Assembly (NCBI RefSeq): GCF_014648695.1
Contig: NZ_BMRP01000015.1
Span: forward strand, 54,176 to 118,175
DNA length: 64,000 nucleotides
Direction of reading: 5' to 3'
From: Streptomyces albospinus
GTDB lineage: Bacteria > Actinomycetota > Actinomycetes > Streptomycetales > Streptomycetaceae
Shown here one piece after another: positions 31,980-40,553 of the stretch. The position numbers and the translations under genes are program-made. The notes under the pieces were generated by a model. That model saw only the letters and a program-made list of their open reading frames with translations. It did not search any database and was not told the DNA's origin. Position 1 is the stretch's first letter; every line of letters starts with the position of its first letter.

Positions 31980-33185
31980 CTACAACACCCGATCGGCGCG
32001 CGGCAGGCGGCGAACCAGGTAGGCCACTGCCCAGCACGCCGGCAGTGCGAGGGCGGCGACGACGGCGAACTTGACGATTGCCGGGGCGTGCAGCCAGTGG
32101 AAGGCGTGCCCGAGCCCGACGAGCACCGGCGCGTGGAGGACATAGACCGCGAAGGCGTGACGGGAGAGGAACGCGGCGGTACGGCCCTGGCGGTGGAGGC
32201 GTTCGCGGAAGAGCACGGTCAGGCCCACGACGATGCCCACCGCGAACGTCGACTCCCACGCGGCGGCGACCAGTGACTGCCACGTCCCGTACCCGTTCGT
32301 CGTGCCCTCGTTCACCATGGCGGTGACGGGGACATAGACGAGGGTCGCGGCTGTCGCGGCGGCGAATCCCCCGTATCCCATGCGGCGGGAGAGGGACTGC
32401 GGCCAGCCGCGGCGGTAGGCGAGGACACCGACGGCGAAGAAACTCGCGTACTGCATCAGATAGCCGGGGGTCGGCAGTCCGAGGAACGGGACATAGCTGC
32501 CATTCGGCACGACGATGCGCCATGCGTAGGTGGCGAGGGCGAGGGCGGCGGTGAAGAGGACGACCGTACGGGGCCGCAGCGCGGTCGACGTGGACGTCGG
32601 CGCAGGCGTCGGCTGGTCGATGGGCTCGCCGGGCGTGACCGGGGAACGGCGGGAATGACGGCGGCGTACGAGGACGTGGATCAGGGCGAAGGCAAGGAGC
32701 ACTTCGGCGAACCACAGCGGGCCCGGGTCCCAACTCGCAAGGTAGTAGAACCAGTACGGAAGGGCTTCACCGCGCGCGGCGAAGACGGACCGCAGATGGA
32801 GGTACCCGCCGAGGTCCGTGAGGGGGCGGATCAGCAGCAGGAAGGCGAGGAGTGGAATGCCGAGTCGCTTCAGACGGTCCCGGAGGAAGGGGCGCGGGCC
32901 CTTCCGGTCGTAGGACGCCGGTGTGAAGTATCCGGCGATCATGAAGAAGAAGCCCATGAAGAACGCCTGATTGAAGATGACGAAGACGTCCAGGAGCCGC
33001 CCGGAACCGTCCTTGGCGGGCTCGGTGTAGTACCAGACGGGGATGTTGCCGTAGGTGACGGCCGTGTGGTGCAGCACCACCAGAGCCGTCAGGGCGATGC
33101 GTAGGTTGTCGACGTAGTGCAGGCGTAAGCGCACAGGCCCCGCGCTGTCGGCGGGCGCCGTCGTGCGCCCGATGTCGTGTGTCAT
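31980..33185 (-). CDS. Acyltransferase 3 family membrane protein
   Basis: A 401-residue protein with about ten membrane helices. Family motifs include LHYVDNLRIALTALVVLHHT with the conserved His, FFMGFFFMIAGYFTP and RLKRLGIPLLAFLLLI. These proteins transfer acyl groups to lipids, sugars or peptidoglycan. ATG 33185 has GGGGGA upstream. A TetR gene lies directly upstream on the same strand (stop at 33214), so the two are probably one operon. Confidence 0.88.
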   Translation of the reverse strand: MTHDIGRTTAPADSAGPVRLRLHYVDNLRIALTALVVLHHTAVTYGNIPVWYYTEPAKDGSGRLLDVFVIFNQAFFMGFFFMIAGYFTPASYDRKGPRPFLRDRLKRLGIPLLAFLLLIRPLTDLGGYLHLRSVFAARGEALPYWFYYLASWDPGPLWFAEVLLAFALIHVLVRRRHSRRSPVTPGEPIDQPTPAPTSTSTALRPRTVVLFTAALALATYAWRIVVPNGSYVPFLGLPTPGYLMQYASFFAVGVLAYRRGWPQSLSRRMGYGGFAAATAATLVYVPVTAMVNEGTTNGYGTWQSLVAAAWESTFAVGIVVGLTVLFRERLHRQGRTAAFLSRHAFAVYVLHAPVLVGLGHAFHWLHAPAIVKFAVVAALALPACWAVAYLVRRLPRADRVL

Positions 33186-33213
33186 CGAATTTCCCCCGTT
33201 CGATGAGTGTTCT

Positions 33214-33888
33214 TCAGGATTTGCCCCGGCTGTCCGCTCGGGTGGCGTGCCAGAAGAGATCGGTGAGTTCACGGGCGTGCGCCGTCAGGTCGTGGTCGGG
33301 ATGTGTGACCCAGTACGCGAACATGTCGTCGATACCGGCCTGAAGGCTGACGGCCATGACGCGGGTGTCGAACGCCCGCAGTTCGCCCCGCTGTTGGCCC
33401 TCGCGGAAGACCTCTTCCACGTGGGTGTAGATCCGCTCGCTGGAGGCGATGCCGTACCGAAGGTCGCCGTCATCGGTGCGGAAGTGGGTGAAGATCTCGC
33501 CGAGTGCGGCGAGTTGGGTCCGGTGGCCGGACATGTACTCGGCCACCGAACCGACATAGACGCGCAGCCAGGCGGCCGTTCCGGTCTGCCCCGCCAACCG
33601 GGACGCCACGAACGCGCCGAGCCCTTCGTAGACCTGCTCGACGGTCCGCTCGATCAACTCGCCCTTGCCGGCGAAGTGATACGAGATCACGCCCTTGCTG
33701 ACCCCGGCCCGCTCGGCGATCTGAGCCATTGACGCCTTCGCGAACCCCCGTGCCGCGATGACGTCAATGGCAGCTTCGATGATCTGGGCCCGGCGCACCT
33801 TCTCGATGAGAGAGCGCTCCGAGTCCGGCGTCGCCTTCGCGCTCTCCCCCTTGCCGGACTGGCCACTTGGATCAATTTCTGACCGCAT
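33214..33888 (-). CDS. TetR-family regulator
   Basis: A 224-residue regulator starting at ATG 33888. The helix-turn-helix reads ARGFAKASMAQIAERAGVSK then GVISYHFAGKGELIERTVEQ. The rest is a helical ligand domain. A dyad overlaps its own start codon, which fits autoregulation. It lies 28 bp before the acyltransferase and probably controls that gene with itself. Confidence 0.9.
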   Translation of the reverse strand: MRSEIDPSGQSGKGESAKATPDSERSLIEKVRRAQIIEAAIDVIAARGFAKASMAQIAERAGVSKGVISYHFAGKGELIERTVEQVYEGLGAFVASRLAGQTGTAAWLRVYVGSVAEYMSGHRTQLAALGEIFTHFRTDDGDLRYGIASSERIYTHVEEVFREGQQRGELRAFDTRVMAVSLQAGIDDMFAYWVTHPDHDLTAHARELTDLFWHATRADSRGKS

Positions 33889-33899
33889 GGCCAGAAATT
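33874..33899. promoter_or_regulatory. TetR autoregulatory dyad over the start codon
   Basis: AATTTCTG (33874-33881) and CAGAAATT (33892-33899) are perfectly complementary around a ten-base centre containing the TetR ATG (33886-33888). Inner CC/GG pairs extend it. A further GGCCAG half-site lies at about 33910. Confidence 0.7.
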
Positions 33900-34104
33900 T
33901 AGCCGATCGGCCAGACGATGTCGAGCGGATATCCGACGAGGGAGGGACCTGGTCCCTGCGGCGCTGGTCTCGGCGGCGGTGCCGTGGGACACCCGGCTTC
34001 CTGGGCGCCGAAACGGCCCCGGCCGCCTGGCGGTTTGCCATCTCGCAGATCGCGGATACCGAGCTCTGGGCCGCCGGGCTCCGGCGCACCGCTGGTCGCG
34101 GTTC

Positions 34105-34878
34105 TCAGGAGTCGGTGCGTCGTGGCGGCGGGAGAGGGCTGAGCGTCTCCCACAGCGGACGTGAACCGGACGCCCACTCCCCCAGCGCATGGCGATCGAC
34201 CACATGGATCTTCTGGTCCCTGGCCCAGGGCCATGCGGTTTTCGTGACGCGTCCGTTCGTGACCAGGACGACGACGTCCGCTCCGTGGATCTGCCGGGCC
34301 GTTCCGTTGAGGACCTGGAGGTCCGGGACGCCGACGGGCTTGCCGTTCAGGCCGTCCTTGCGGTGCTTGCACTGCACGACCCACCGCCGGCCCTGCGGGT
34401 CGGTGCCCAGCACATCGCACCCGTCGTCCCCGCGGCCGCCGGTCTTCTCGGCGGTGCAGCCGTCCCGGCGGAGCAGGTCGCGCACCGCGAACTCGAATGC
34501 GTCCCAGTGCAAGGCGTCGATCTGCTGGAGGCTGAAGCGCAGGGCCGCGGCCTTCACCCGCTCCCAGGCGGCTCGTTGCTGCCGCTGACGGAGCCAGAGC
34601 CCTCCGCCCACGCCGGCCGCGACGCCGAGGATCACGAGGAGCCACCAGTGGACGAGCAGCCACTGGACCAGGGCGGCAACGGCACCGACGGTGACCACAA
34701 CACCGCCGAGCCATACGCCACTTGTGGTGGGCGGTTTCCTCCGCGGCCGTCGCGACGGCCGACGAGCGGGACGCCGCAGTTGCGAGACCGGCCGTCGCGC
34801 GGGCCTTCGGGCAGGGCGCCGGCGCTGCGTCACCGGACGCCGTGCGGGCCCGCGGGCGGTACGCCGGCGCTGCGTCAT
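34105..34878 (-). CDS. Membrane-anchored restriction endonuclease-like (Mrr_cat) protein
   Basis: A 257-residue protein. Residues 1-50 are an Arg/Pro-rich tail made of about 15-residue repeats (TQRRRPARRPARRPV-like). Two membrane helices follow (GVWLGGVVVTVGAVAALVQW and WWLLVILGVAAGVGGGLWL). The C-terminal half is an Mrr-type nuclease domain: LHWDAFEFAVRDLLRRDG, GGRGDDGCDVLG with the catalytic Asp, and RWVVQCKHRK with the QxK motif. Such proteins are common in Streptomyces; cleavage of foreign or modified DNA is a guess. ATG 34878 is used. Confidence 0.85.
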   Translation of the reverse strand: MTQRRRTARGPARRPVTQRRRPARRPARRPVSQLRRPARRPSRRPRRKPPTTSGVWLGGVVVTVGAVAALVQWLLVHWWLLVILGVAAGVGGGLWLRQRQQRAAWERVKAAALRFSLQQIDALHWDAFEFAVRDLLRRDGCTAEKTGGRGDDGCDVLGTDPQGRRWVVQCKHRKDGLNGKPVGVPDLQVLNGTARQIHGADVVVLVTNGRVTKTAWPWARDQKIHVVDRHALGEWASGSRPLWETLSPLPPPRRTDS

Positions 34879-34996
34879 CGGCCACCCCCGGCCACCGGCC
34901 CGGAGATGCCGACGGCCGGCCGCCGCGGCGGGTGGGCGGGCATGCCCCTCACGTACTGCTCCCTCCCCTGGATTCCCCTTGGACGCCGTGCGGCGT

Positions 34997-35206
34997 TCAG
35001 TGGCCGGACTGCGCTACGCCGTGCACGAGTTGGGTCAGGAACTGCATGATCCCCTGCCCCACCGGCGTCGGTGCGAGGAGGACGCCCAGCACCAGCACGG
35101 TGACCACGGTCACCTTCTCGTCGAACCGGCTTCTGGCTTCCGTGCGGCGTCGCAACCGCAAGATGACGATCACTATGAGCAGCACCACGATGTTGATCGT
35201 CAGCAA
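34997..35206 (-). CDS. Small two-helix membrane protein
   Basis: A 69-residue protein from TTG 35206, chosen because AGGAGG lies about nine bases upstream. It has two membrane segments (LLTINIVVLLIVIVILRL and VTVVTVLVLGVLLAPTPVGQ) separated by a charged loop RRRTEARSRFDEK, and a short tail. It precedes the Mrr-type protein on the same strand by 118 bp. Unknown function. Confidence 0.6.
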   Translation of the reverse strand: MLTINIVVLLIVIVILRLRRRTEARSRFDEKVTVVTVLVLGVLLAPTPVGQGIMQFLTQLVHGVAQSGH

Positions 35207-35562
35207 TCGCCCGAACCTCCTGATGGACCGCCGCTGTCCCGCCACGACCGGGACGCCCCTGTCAGCCCTCCTGTGTAGTCCGAACCGGAGCGCGTGGTGA
35301 CGCACTTGCAAATGGTTGGCGCAAATCGCTCTCTGGCCGGATTCCGTAGAGACATGCGCACGACACCAGGCAGGGCGGCGGCCATGCGGATTCAGGCGTT
35401 CGCCGCGGGTGCCTCTCCGGGATCACCATGCACAGTGGTGAACATCTGCCACCGGCGTCGCGGTCAACGCCGTTGCCGTGGTGGTGCGTTCAACGCCACG
35501 CCGCCGGAGCCGCTGATCCAGGTGAGCTGGTCCGCACCGCACGCCCGTAGCCGGGGCAGGCG
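35207..35562. other. Gene-poor stretch with one dyad
   Basis: About 355 bp between the small membrane protein and the next minus-strand gene. TCACCA-N7-TGGTGA lies at 35423-35441, a possible operator or weak hairpin. A partly AT-rich patch near 35310-35345 could carry the promoter of the small membrane gene. No gene seen. Confidence 0.4.
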
Positions 35563-36054
35563 TCACTGCCGTTGGTACGCGGCGTCGACGAGGAGGCGGA
35601 CGGCGGCAGGGGGGAGATCCAGGTGATGGGAGATCCAGGGTGCGTCATGGCCGTGGTTGACCAGGATCCATGCCGTGTAGAGCCGGTTCAGGTCGGGGGC
35701 GTCGGGGGCCGGCAGCAGGGGGCGGATCTCTTCCATGGGGAAGCCTTCGAGGGCGTCCGCGCCGAACCATCCGTCGGGCCCCGCCTCCGGGAGCACGGGG
35801 TGGTGGACCTCCCTGGCCGGTGTGTGCCGGCTGCGCCATACGGCGGCGAAGAGGACCAGGGCCGCCAGCGCGCCGCCGAGGAGCCCGGCGCTGATGACCG
35901 GACGCAGGTCGGGCGGGGCGAGGCGCAGCACCGCCACCTCCGCGGCGCCCACGGCGATGACCATCAGCGTCGCGGCGATCTCGGGGCTCCAGCGGCGCGG
36001 TGCGGTACCTCTGCCCGGTACGCCGCGGCCCCGTACAGTCCGCATCGGAGACAT
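35563..36054 (-). CDS. Membrane protein with small C-terminal helical domain
   Basis: A 163-residue protein. Two membrane helices (IAATLMVIAVGAAEVAVLRL and VISAGLLGGALAALVLFAAV) are followed by a C-terminal domain of about 60 residues (FPMEEIRPLLPAPDAPDLNR then YTAWILVNHGHDAPWISHHL) with a helix-turn-helix look. The start is ATG 36054, five to six bases after GGAGG; upstream ATG 36075 is less likely. It is divergent from the DUF4118 gene. Family not recognised. Confidence 0.65.
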   Translation of the reverse strand: MSPMRTVRGRGVPGRGTAPRRWSPEIAATLMVIAVGAAEVAVLRLAPPDLRPVISAGLLGGALAALVLFAAVWRSRHTPAREVHHPVLPEAGPDGWFGADALEGFPMEEIRPLLPAPDAPDLNRLYTAWILVNHGHDAPWISHHLDLPPAAVRLLVDAAYQRQ

Positions 36055-36206
36055 GGGGACCTCCCTCCCCTCCATGGTGGACCGGCGGCGGCGAGGAGGC
36101 AGATTCTCGTCACCGGAGGACACCGGAACCGAAGCGCATCCCCCCTGCGTAACATTTGGAATATTTCGGGCGCATACCGTGGTAAGCAGAGGTGGGAGGT
36201 GCCCGA

Positions 36207-36959
36207 GTGACCGATTTTCCCCTTCGTGACCGCATCGCGGTGGGTGCTGCCGTGGTCGTTCCCCTGCTGATCGCGGGGGTGCTGGTGCCGTTCCGCGGCA
36301 GCTTGTCGAGCACCAGCATGGCGTTGATCTTCGTCGTGGCCGTGGTGGCGATCGCGGCCAACGGGAGCCGGGTGGCGGGTGCGGTGTCCGCACTGTCCGC
36401 GGCTGCATGGTTCGACTTCTTCCTCACCCCGCCGTACGAGAGCTTCAGCATCAGCCGCGCCGAGGACGTCTCGACCGCGATCCTGCTGATGCTGGTGGGG
36501 CTGGCGGTCTCGCAGCTGGCCGCCCGGGCCCGGCGGCTCCAGGTGGTCGTGGTCACCGACGCCGCGCAGCTGCGCCGGATCCACGAGACCACCGAAGTGG
36601 CGCAGGCGGCACCGTCGGCAGAGGCGGTGGTCGACCACGTCAAGCAGGAGCTGATCGAGCTGCTGGAGCTGCGGGCGTGCCGCTTCGAGTACGGGACGCT
36701 GCTGGGACACCCGCCGCGGCTGGAACAGGACGGCAGCGTGACCGCCGGCCGCAGGCGCTGGAACGTCGACGAGCACGGCTGGCCGCCGGAGGAGATCGAG
36801 CTGCGGGCGATCGGCAACGGCCGCTATCAGGGCAGGTTCATGCTCCGGCCCTCCCCCGATGCCCGGCCGTCACTCCAGGCCCGGCTCGTCGCGGTCACCC
36901 TCGCCGACCAGGCCGGCGCCGCGCTGGACACGGCCGGCCGCGGCACCCCCGAGCGGTGA
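36207..36959 (+). CDS. DUF4118 (KdpD-like sensor) membrane protein
   Basis: A 250-residue protein. The first 110 residues carry four membrane helices with the DUF4118 motif SALSAAAWFDFFLTPPYESF; then RLQVVVVTDAAQLRRIHETT and a GAF-like end (SLQARLVAVTLADQAGAALD). There is no kinase domain, so it resembles stand-alone KdpD sensor fragments. GTG 36207 has GGGAGG upstream. An AT-rich stretch (36150-36180) in the divergent gap probably holds the promoters. Confidence 0.85.
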   Translation: MTDFPLRDRIAVGAAVVVPLLIAGVLVPFRGSLSSTSMALIFVVAVVAIAANGSRVAGAVSALSAAAWFDFFLTPPYESFSISRAEDVSTAILLMLVGLAVSQLAARARRLQVVVVTDAAQLRRIHETTEVAQAAPSAEAVVDHVKQELIELLELRACRFEYGTLLGHPPRLEQDGSVTAGRRRWNVDEHGWPPEEIELRAIGNGRYQGRFMLRPSPDARPSLQARLVAVTLADQAGAALDTAGRGTPER

Positions 36960-37046
36960 CGTGCGGGGCACTCGGGTGCGGCCTCGGGCCGCGTCCCTGG
37001 CTTGCGGCGCGCCCCCGCAACCGGTCGTGCCGCCTCGTCGGGCGGC

Positions 37047-39011
37047 TCACCCGACTCCCCCGAGCTGTACGGCCTTGACCAGCAGGAGCAGCGCGGCGAT
37101 CAGCAGATAGCCGCGGAGCAGGCCCATGCCGAGCTTCAGTGCGGGCGACCAGACGACCGGTTCGAGGAGGGCGAGCGGCGGCATGCGCCAGCTCTCCCGT
37201 TCGGCGCGGGGGACCCGGTCGGCATCTGTTGCGGCGGGGGCGCGGCGCCCGCGGACGCCGCGCAGCCAGACGCCGGCGGCAAGGAGCCCGGCTGCCAGGA
37301 CGACGCTGAGCCACAGGGCGACCCGGGCGGTGTCCAGGGACGGGAAGAGCGTGGTGGCGACCAGGATCCCGGAGAGCATGAGCAGCACCGCGATGATCAC
37401 GGAAGCGAGGATGTTGAGCCAGCGCGGATTGGTCCACGGGCCCAGCACCGCCCGGTCGTTGCACAACAGCAGCAGGAAGACGCTGGCGGACGGCAGCAGC
37501 AGTCCGGCCAGCGCCTGGACTCCCGTGGTGATCAGGCCCAGCGGAGCGCCGGGGATCAGCACCACGGCGGCGGCGACCAGGACCATGCCGGTGTAGCTGG
37601 TGTAGAACGCCTTGGCCTCGCCGAAGCTCCGGTGCAGGGAGTGGCGCAGGTTGAACACGTCACCGAAGGCGTAGCTGGTGGCCAGGGTGACCGCGGCGGC
37701 TCCGATGATCGAGGCGTCGAGCAGGACGATGGCGAACAGCGCCCCCAGGACGCGGCTGTGGTCGGCGAGCGCGGTGGCGATGCCGAGTGCGTCCGTGAAG
37801 TGGCCGGCCGCGCCGGTGCCGCGGACCGCGTAGTCGGCAACGATGACGATCGCGACCGCGCCGCCGGCCACGACCAGGGAGCCCAGCACGGTGTCCGCCC
37901 GCTCGTGGCCGATGAAGCGCGGGGTGATCCGCTTGTCGATGATGTTGGACTGCTGGAAGAACAGCTGCCAGGGGGCGACCGTGGTGCCCACGATCGCGAT
38001 GATCAGCAGCACCGCGTTCGACGAGACGCCGCCCTGCACGCTGGGCACGAACAGGTGGTACGCGGCGGATCCGTAGCGCGGATGGGACAGCAGGGCCAGC
38101 GGCACCAGCAGCAGGCCGGCGGCGATGAACGCGAGCATCGCCCGCTCCCAGCGGCGGAAGCTCCCGCCGGCGGTGATCGCCACCAGCAGGAGGGCGGCGA
38201 CCGGTACGGCGATGTACTTGCTGATCCCGAAGTAGCTCAGGGCGAGCGAGACGCCGATGAACTCGGTGACGATGGTCAGGAAGTTGAGCACGAACAGATC
38301 CGCGACGCTGAACCAGCCCCAGAATCTGCCGAACCGCTCCAGGATCAGTCGGGCGTGCCCGACTCCGGTGACGGCGCCGAGCCGTACCACCATCTCCTGG
38401 TTGACGATCAGCACCGGAACGAGCAGCAGCAGCACCCACAGCAGGCTGTAGCCGTGGTTCTGGCCGGCCTGGGCGTAGGTGGAGACGCCCCCCGCGTCGT
38501 TGTCGCCGACCATGACGACCAGACCGGGGCCGACGATCGCCAGGAAGGTGAGCAGACGGCGCTTGAGGCTGCGGCCGGAGTCCGCCTCGTCGAGCCGGAC
38601 CCGGCCCAGGGCGCCCTCGATGGCCTCCTCGTGAACCGCGTCCGGCACGGCCGCGGGTCGGGGTCGCGACCCGCGGGGGCGTCCGGTCCGGGGCGGTCGG
38701 GCCGCGCCGTTGCCCGCACGGGCCGGTCGGCCGGGACGTGCGGCGGAGTCGGGGGCGGACGGGGGGCTCGGCGGCCGGTGGCGGGCCGGTGAGGTTTCCG
38801 GGGGGCCGGCGGGCTCGGCCGGCGGCCCCGCTCCGCGGCCGGGCGGCGGGGTCCCGGGCCTCTGCGGCTGCTGCTGCGGCGGGGGTGCCGACGCCGGTGG
38901 CTGCGGCTGCTGCGGCGGGGAAGCCGGTGCGGGCGCCCGCGGCTGCTCCGGCCGCGGGGGCTGCTCGGGCGTCCGCGGCGGCCGGTCGGGCGGCCGGCGC
39001 TCGTCGCTCAC
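37047..39011 (-). CDS. NRAMP-family divalent metal transporter, probably Mg2+-type (NRMT-like)
   Basis: A 654-residue protein. A 120-residue Pro-rich cytosolic tail precedes about eleven membrane helices of the NRAMP fold. The helix 1 metal motif is VGPGLVVMVGDNDAGGVSTY instead of DPGN, and helix 6 reads IVGTTVAPWQLFFQQSN instead of the MPH motif; loss of that Met is a feature of the Mg2+-transporting NRAMP-related group. It overlaps the upstream MgtE_N/CBS gene by four bases (ATGA), so the two are translated together. Mg2+ uptake is therefore more likely than Mn2+ or Fe2+, though unproven. Confidence 0.85.
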   Translation of the reverse strand: MSDERRPPDRPPRTPEQPPRPEQPRAPAPASPPQQPQPPASAPPPQQQPQRPGTPPPGRGAGPPAEPAGPPETSPARHRPPSPPSAPDSAARPGRPARAGNGAARPPRTGRPRGSRPRPAAVPDAVHEEAIEGALGRVRLDEADSGRSLKRRLLTFLAIVGPGLVVMVGDNDAGGVSTYAQAGQNHGYSLLWVLLLLVPVLIVNQEMVVRLGAVTGVGHARLILERFGRFWGWFSVADLFVLNFLTIVTEFIGVSLALSYFGISKYIAVPVAALLLVAITAGGSFRRWERAMLAFIAAGLLLVPLALLSHPRYGSAAYHLFVPSVQGGVSSNAVLLIIAIVGTTVAPWQLFFQQSNIIDKRITPRFIGHERADTVLGSLVVAGGAVAIVIVADYAVRGTGAAGHFTDALGIATALADHSRVLGALFAIVLLDASIIGAAAVTLATSYAFGDVFNLRHSLHRSFGEAKAFYTSYTGMVLVAAAVVLIPGAPLGLITTGVQALAGLLLPSASVFLLLLCNDRAVLGPWTNPRWLNILASVIIAVLLMLSGILVATTLFPSLDTARVALWLSVVLAAGLLAAGVWLRGVRGRRAPAATDADRVPRAERESWRMPPLALLEPVVWSPALKLGMGLLRGYLLIAALLLLVKAVQLGGVG

Positions 39012-40345
39012 GGCGACGGTTCCTGGTGTCGGGGCGCGCTCGCGGCCCGGTGTGCGTCGGGCGGCGGGGCGACCTCGCGGCGCCGCCAGTCCTCCGGCAG
39101 CATCGCTTCCAGGACGTCGTCGACGGTGATGACCCCCAGCAGCACGCCGTCCTCGTCCACGACGGGCAGGGTGATCAGGTTGTAGTCCGTCATCAGCAGG
39201 GCGACATCCACCAGGTCGGTGTCGGGTCCCACGCGTACCGGATCCGGTTCGCTCACCTCCGCCAGCCTGGCCTCCGGCTCGGCCTGGAGAAGCGCCACCA
39301 GCCGGGCGGAAGCGGTCAGCCGCCCCTCCATGTCCGTCGTGTACGCGCTCGTCAGGGCCTCGGGTTGCAGCCTGCGGGAGTCCCGTACGGCCGCCAGGAC
39401 CTCGGCGACGCGGGTGGTGCCCGGCAGCGCCAGGAAGTCCATGCCCATCAGCCCGCCCGCGCTGTCGGCGTTGAAGCCCATCAGCGTCAGCACCTTGGCG
39501 CGCTGCCCGGCCGGCATCAGCTCCAGCACCAGGCGGCGGCGGCCCTGCGGCAGGTCGCCGATCGCATCGGCCGCGTCATCGGCGCGCATCCGGCCGAGCA
39601 CCGCGGCGATCTCCTCGTCGGTACGGGCACCGAGGAGCCGGGTGGCCAGGTCCTCCTCCAGCTCCTCGAAGACGTCGGCTTCCAGTTCCGGGTCCTGGTG
39701 GACGTGCCCGAGGATCTCGCTCTCCTCGTCCTTCGACGCCTCTTCGAGCAGGTCGGCGATCTCTGCCGGCCGCAGCCCCCGGATCCGGACCGTCGGGCGC
39801 CGTACCAGCGCGCTGCGGCGATGCCCGATCAGCGGCTCGAAGCTCTTCCAGTCCCGGCACCGGTGCTCGTGCGCATGCTCCCCGAAGACCCAGAGGAGCC
39901 GGCGCGGCCGATGGGTGTCGACGCAGAACAGCAGCCACTGCCCGTTGCGGTACGCCAGTTCCACGTCAGAGGCCCGCACCAGCCGGGCCTCTGCCACGTC
40001 GATCAGCCGGTGACCGAGCACATCGGCGCGGAGCAGCACCTCCCCCTCGCGCCGTACGAACGGCCGCAGATCCACCTTGGCGCTCTCCAGCCGGACGAGT
40101 CCGCCCCCGTCGAAGGAGTCCACCTGCTCGACGGGAACGAACAGCTCGCGCCCTCCGACACCGGCCACCAACCCCGTCACGACCGGGTAGTCCGCCCCGC
40201 GCAGCCGCACGATCACATCGGCCAGCCGCCCCAGCACCCGGCCGCCCCGGTCCGCCATCGGCCGCTTGACCAGCGCGGACAGGTACAGCACCGGCGTCCG
40301 CTCCTCGCGTGCCGGGGGTCTCGACGAAGACGGACTGACGGCCAT
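39008..40345 (-). CDS. PRC-barrel, MgtE_N and twin-CBS cytosolic protein
   Basis: A 445-residue soluble protein. Residues about 15-90 form a PRC-barrel-like start (LYLSALVKRPMADRGGRVLG). Residues about 190-300 match the MgtE N-terminal superhelix (RGLRPAEIADLLEEASKDEE, GRMRADDAADAIGDLPQGRR). Two CBS domains follow, ending VVDEDGVLLGVITVDDVLEA. The MgtE membrane part is missing. In MgtE these domains sense Mg2+ and gate the channel; here the partner is the overlapping NRAMP-like transporter, so it may act as a separate Mg2+ sensor (inference). ATG 40345 is used. Confidence 0.88.
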   Translation of the reverse strand: MAVSPSSSRPPAREERTPVLYLSALVKRPMADRGGRVLGRLADVIVRLRGADYPVVTGLVAGVGGRELFVPVEQVDSFDGGGLVRLESAKVDLRPFVRREGEVLLRADVLGHRLIDVAEARLVRASDVELAYRNGQWLLFCVDTHRPRRLLWVFGEHAHEHRCRDWKSFEPLIGHRRSALVRRPTVRIRGLRPAEIADLLEEASKDEESEILGHVHQDPELEADVFEELEEDLATRLLGARTDEEIAAVLGRMRADDAADAIGDLPQGRRRLVLELMPAGQRAKVLTLMGFNADSAGGLMGMDFLALPGTTRVAEVLAAVRDSRRLQPEALTSAYTTDMEGRLTASARLVALLQAEPEARLAEVSEPDPVRVGPDTDLVDVALLMTDYNLITLPVVDEDGVLLGVITVDDVLEAMLPEDWRRREVAPPPDAHRAASAPRHQEPSP

Positions 40346-40553
40346 CGCTCTGCCCTACCGAGGTGTACGGGATCGGTCGTGTCGGCACCGCCGCGGTTGC
40401 CCGCGGCTAGAAGACCTCTGCCCTTTTTCGCGTCATCTGCCGCATCTCCTGAGAAATGCCACATGAACAACGTATCCCCCGGTGGACGTCTCCCGAGGCC
40501 GGCGGGGCTCAGGTCCTGGCCTGGGTCACGGAGTCGGCTTCACGGTGTCGGCT
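40346..40553 (-). other. Spacer/5' leader before the MgtE_N gene
   Basis: About 208 bp between the esterase-family stop and the MgtE_N start on the same strand. It can fold locally (GCATTTCTC with GGAGATGC near 40450) and is open in one frame from about 40464. A Mg2+-responsive leader would make sense here, but I could not match the M-box consensus. Confidence 0.35.

Noticed and set aside
40346..40553. Mg2+ riboswitch (M-box) before the MgtE_N gene
   Set aside because: The spacer can fold, but I could not match the conserved M-box segments; a covariance search would decide.
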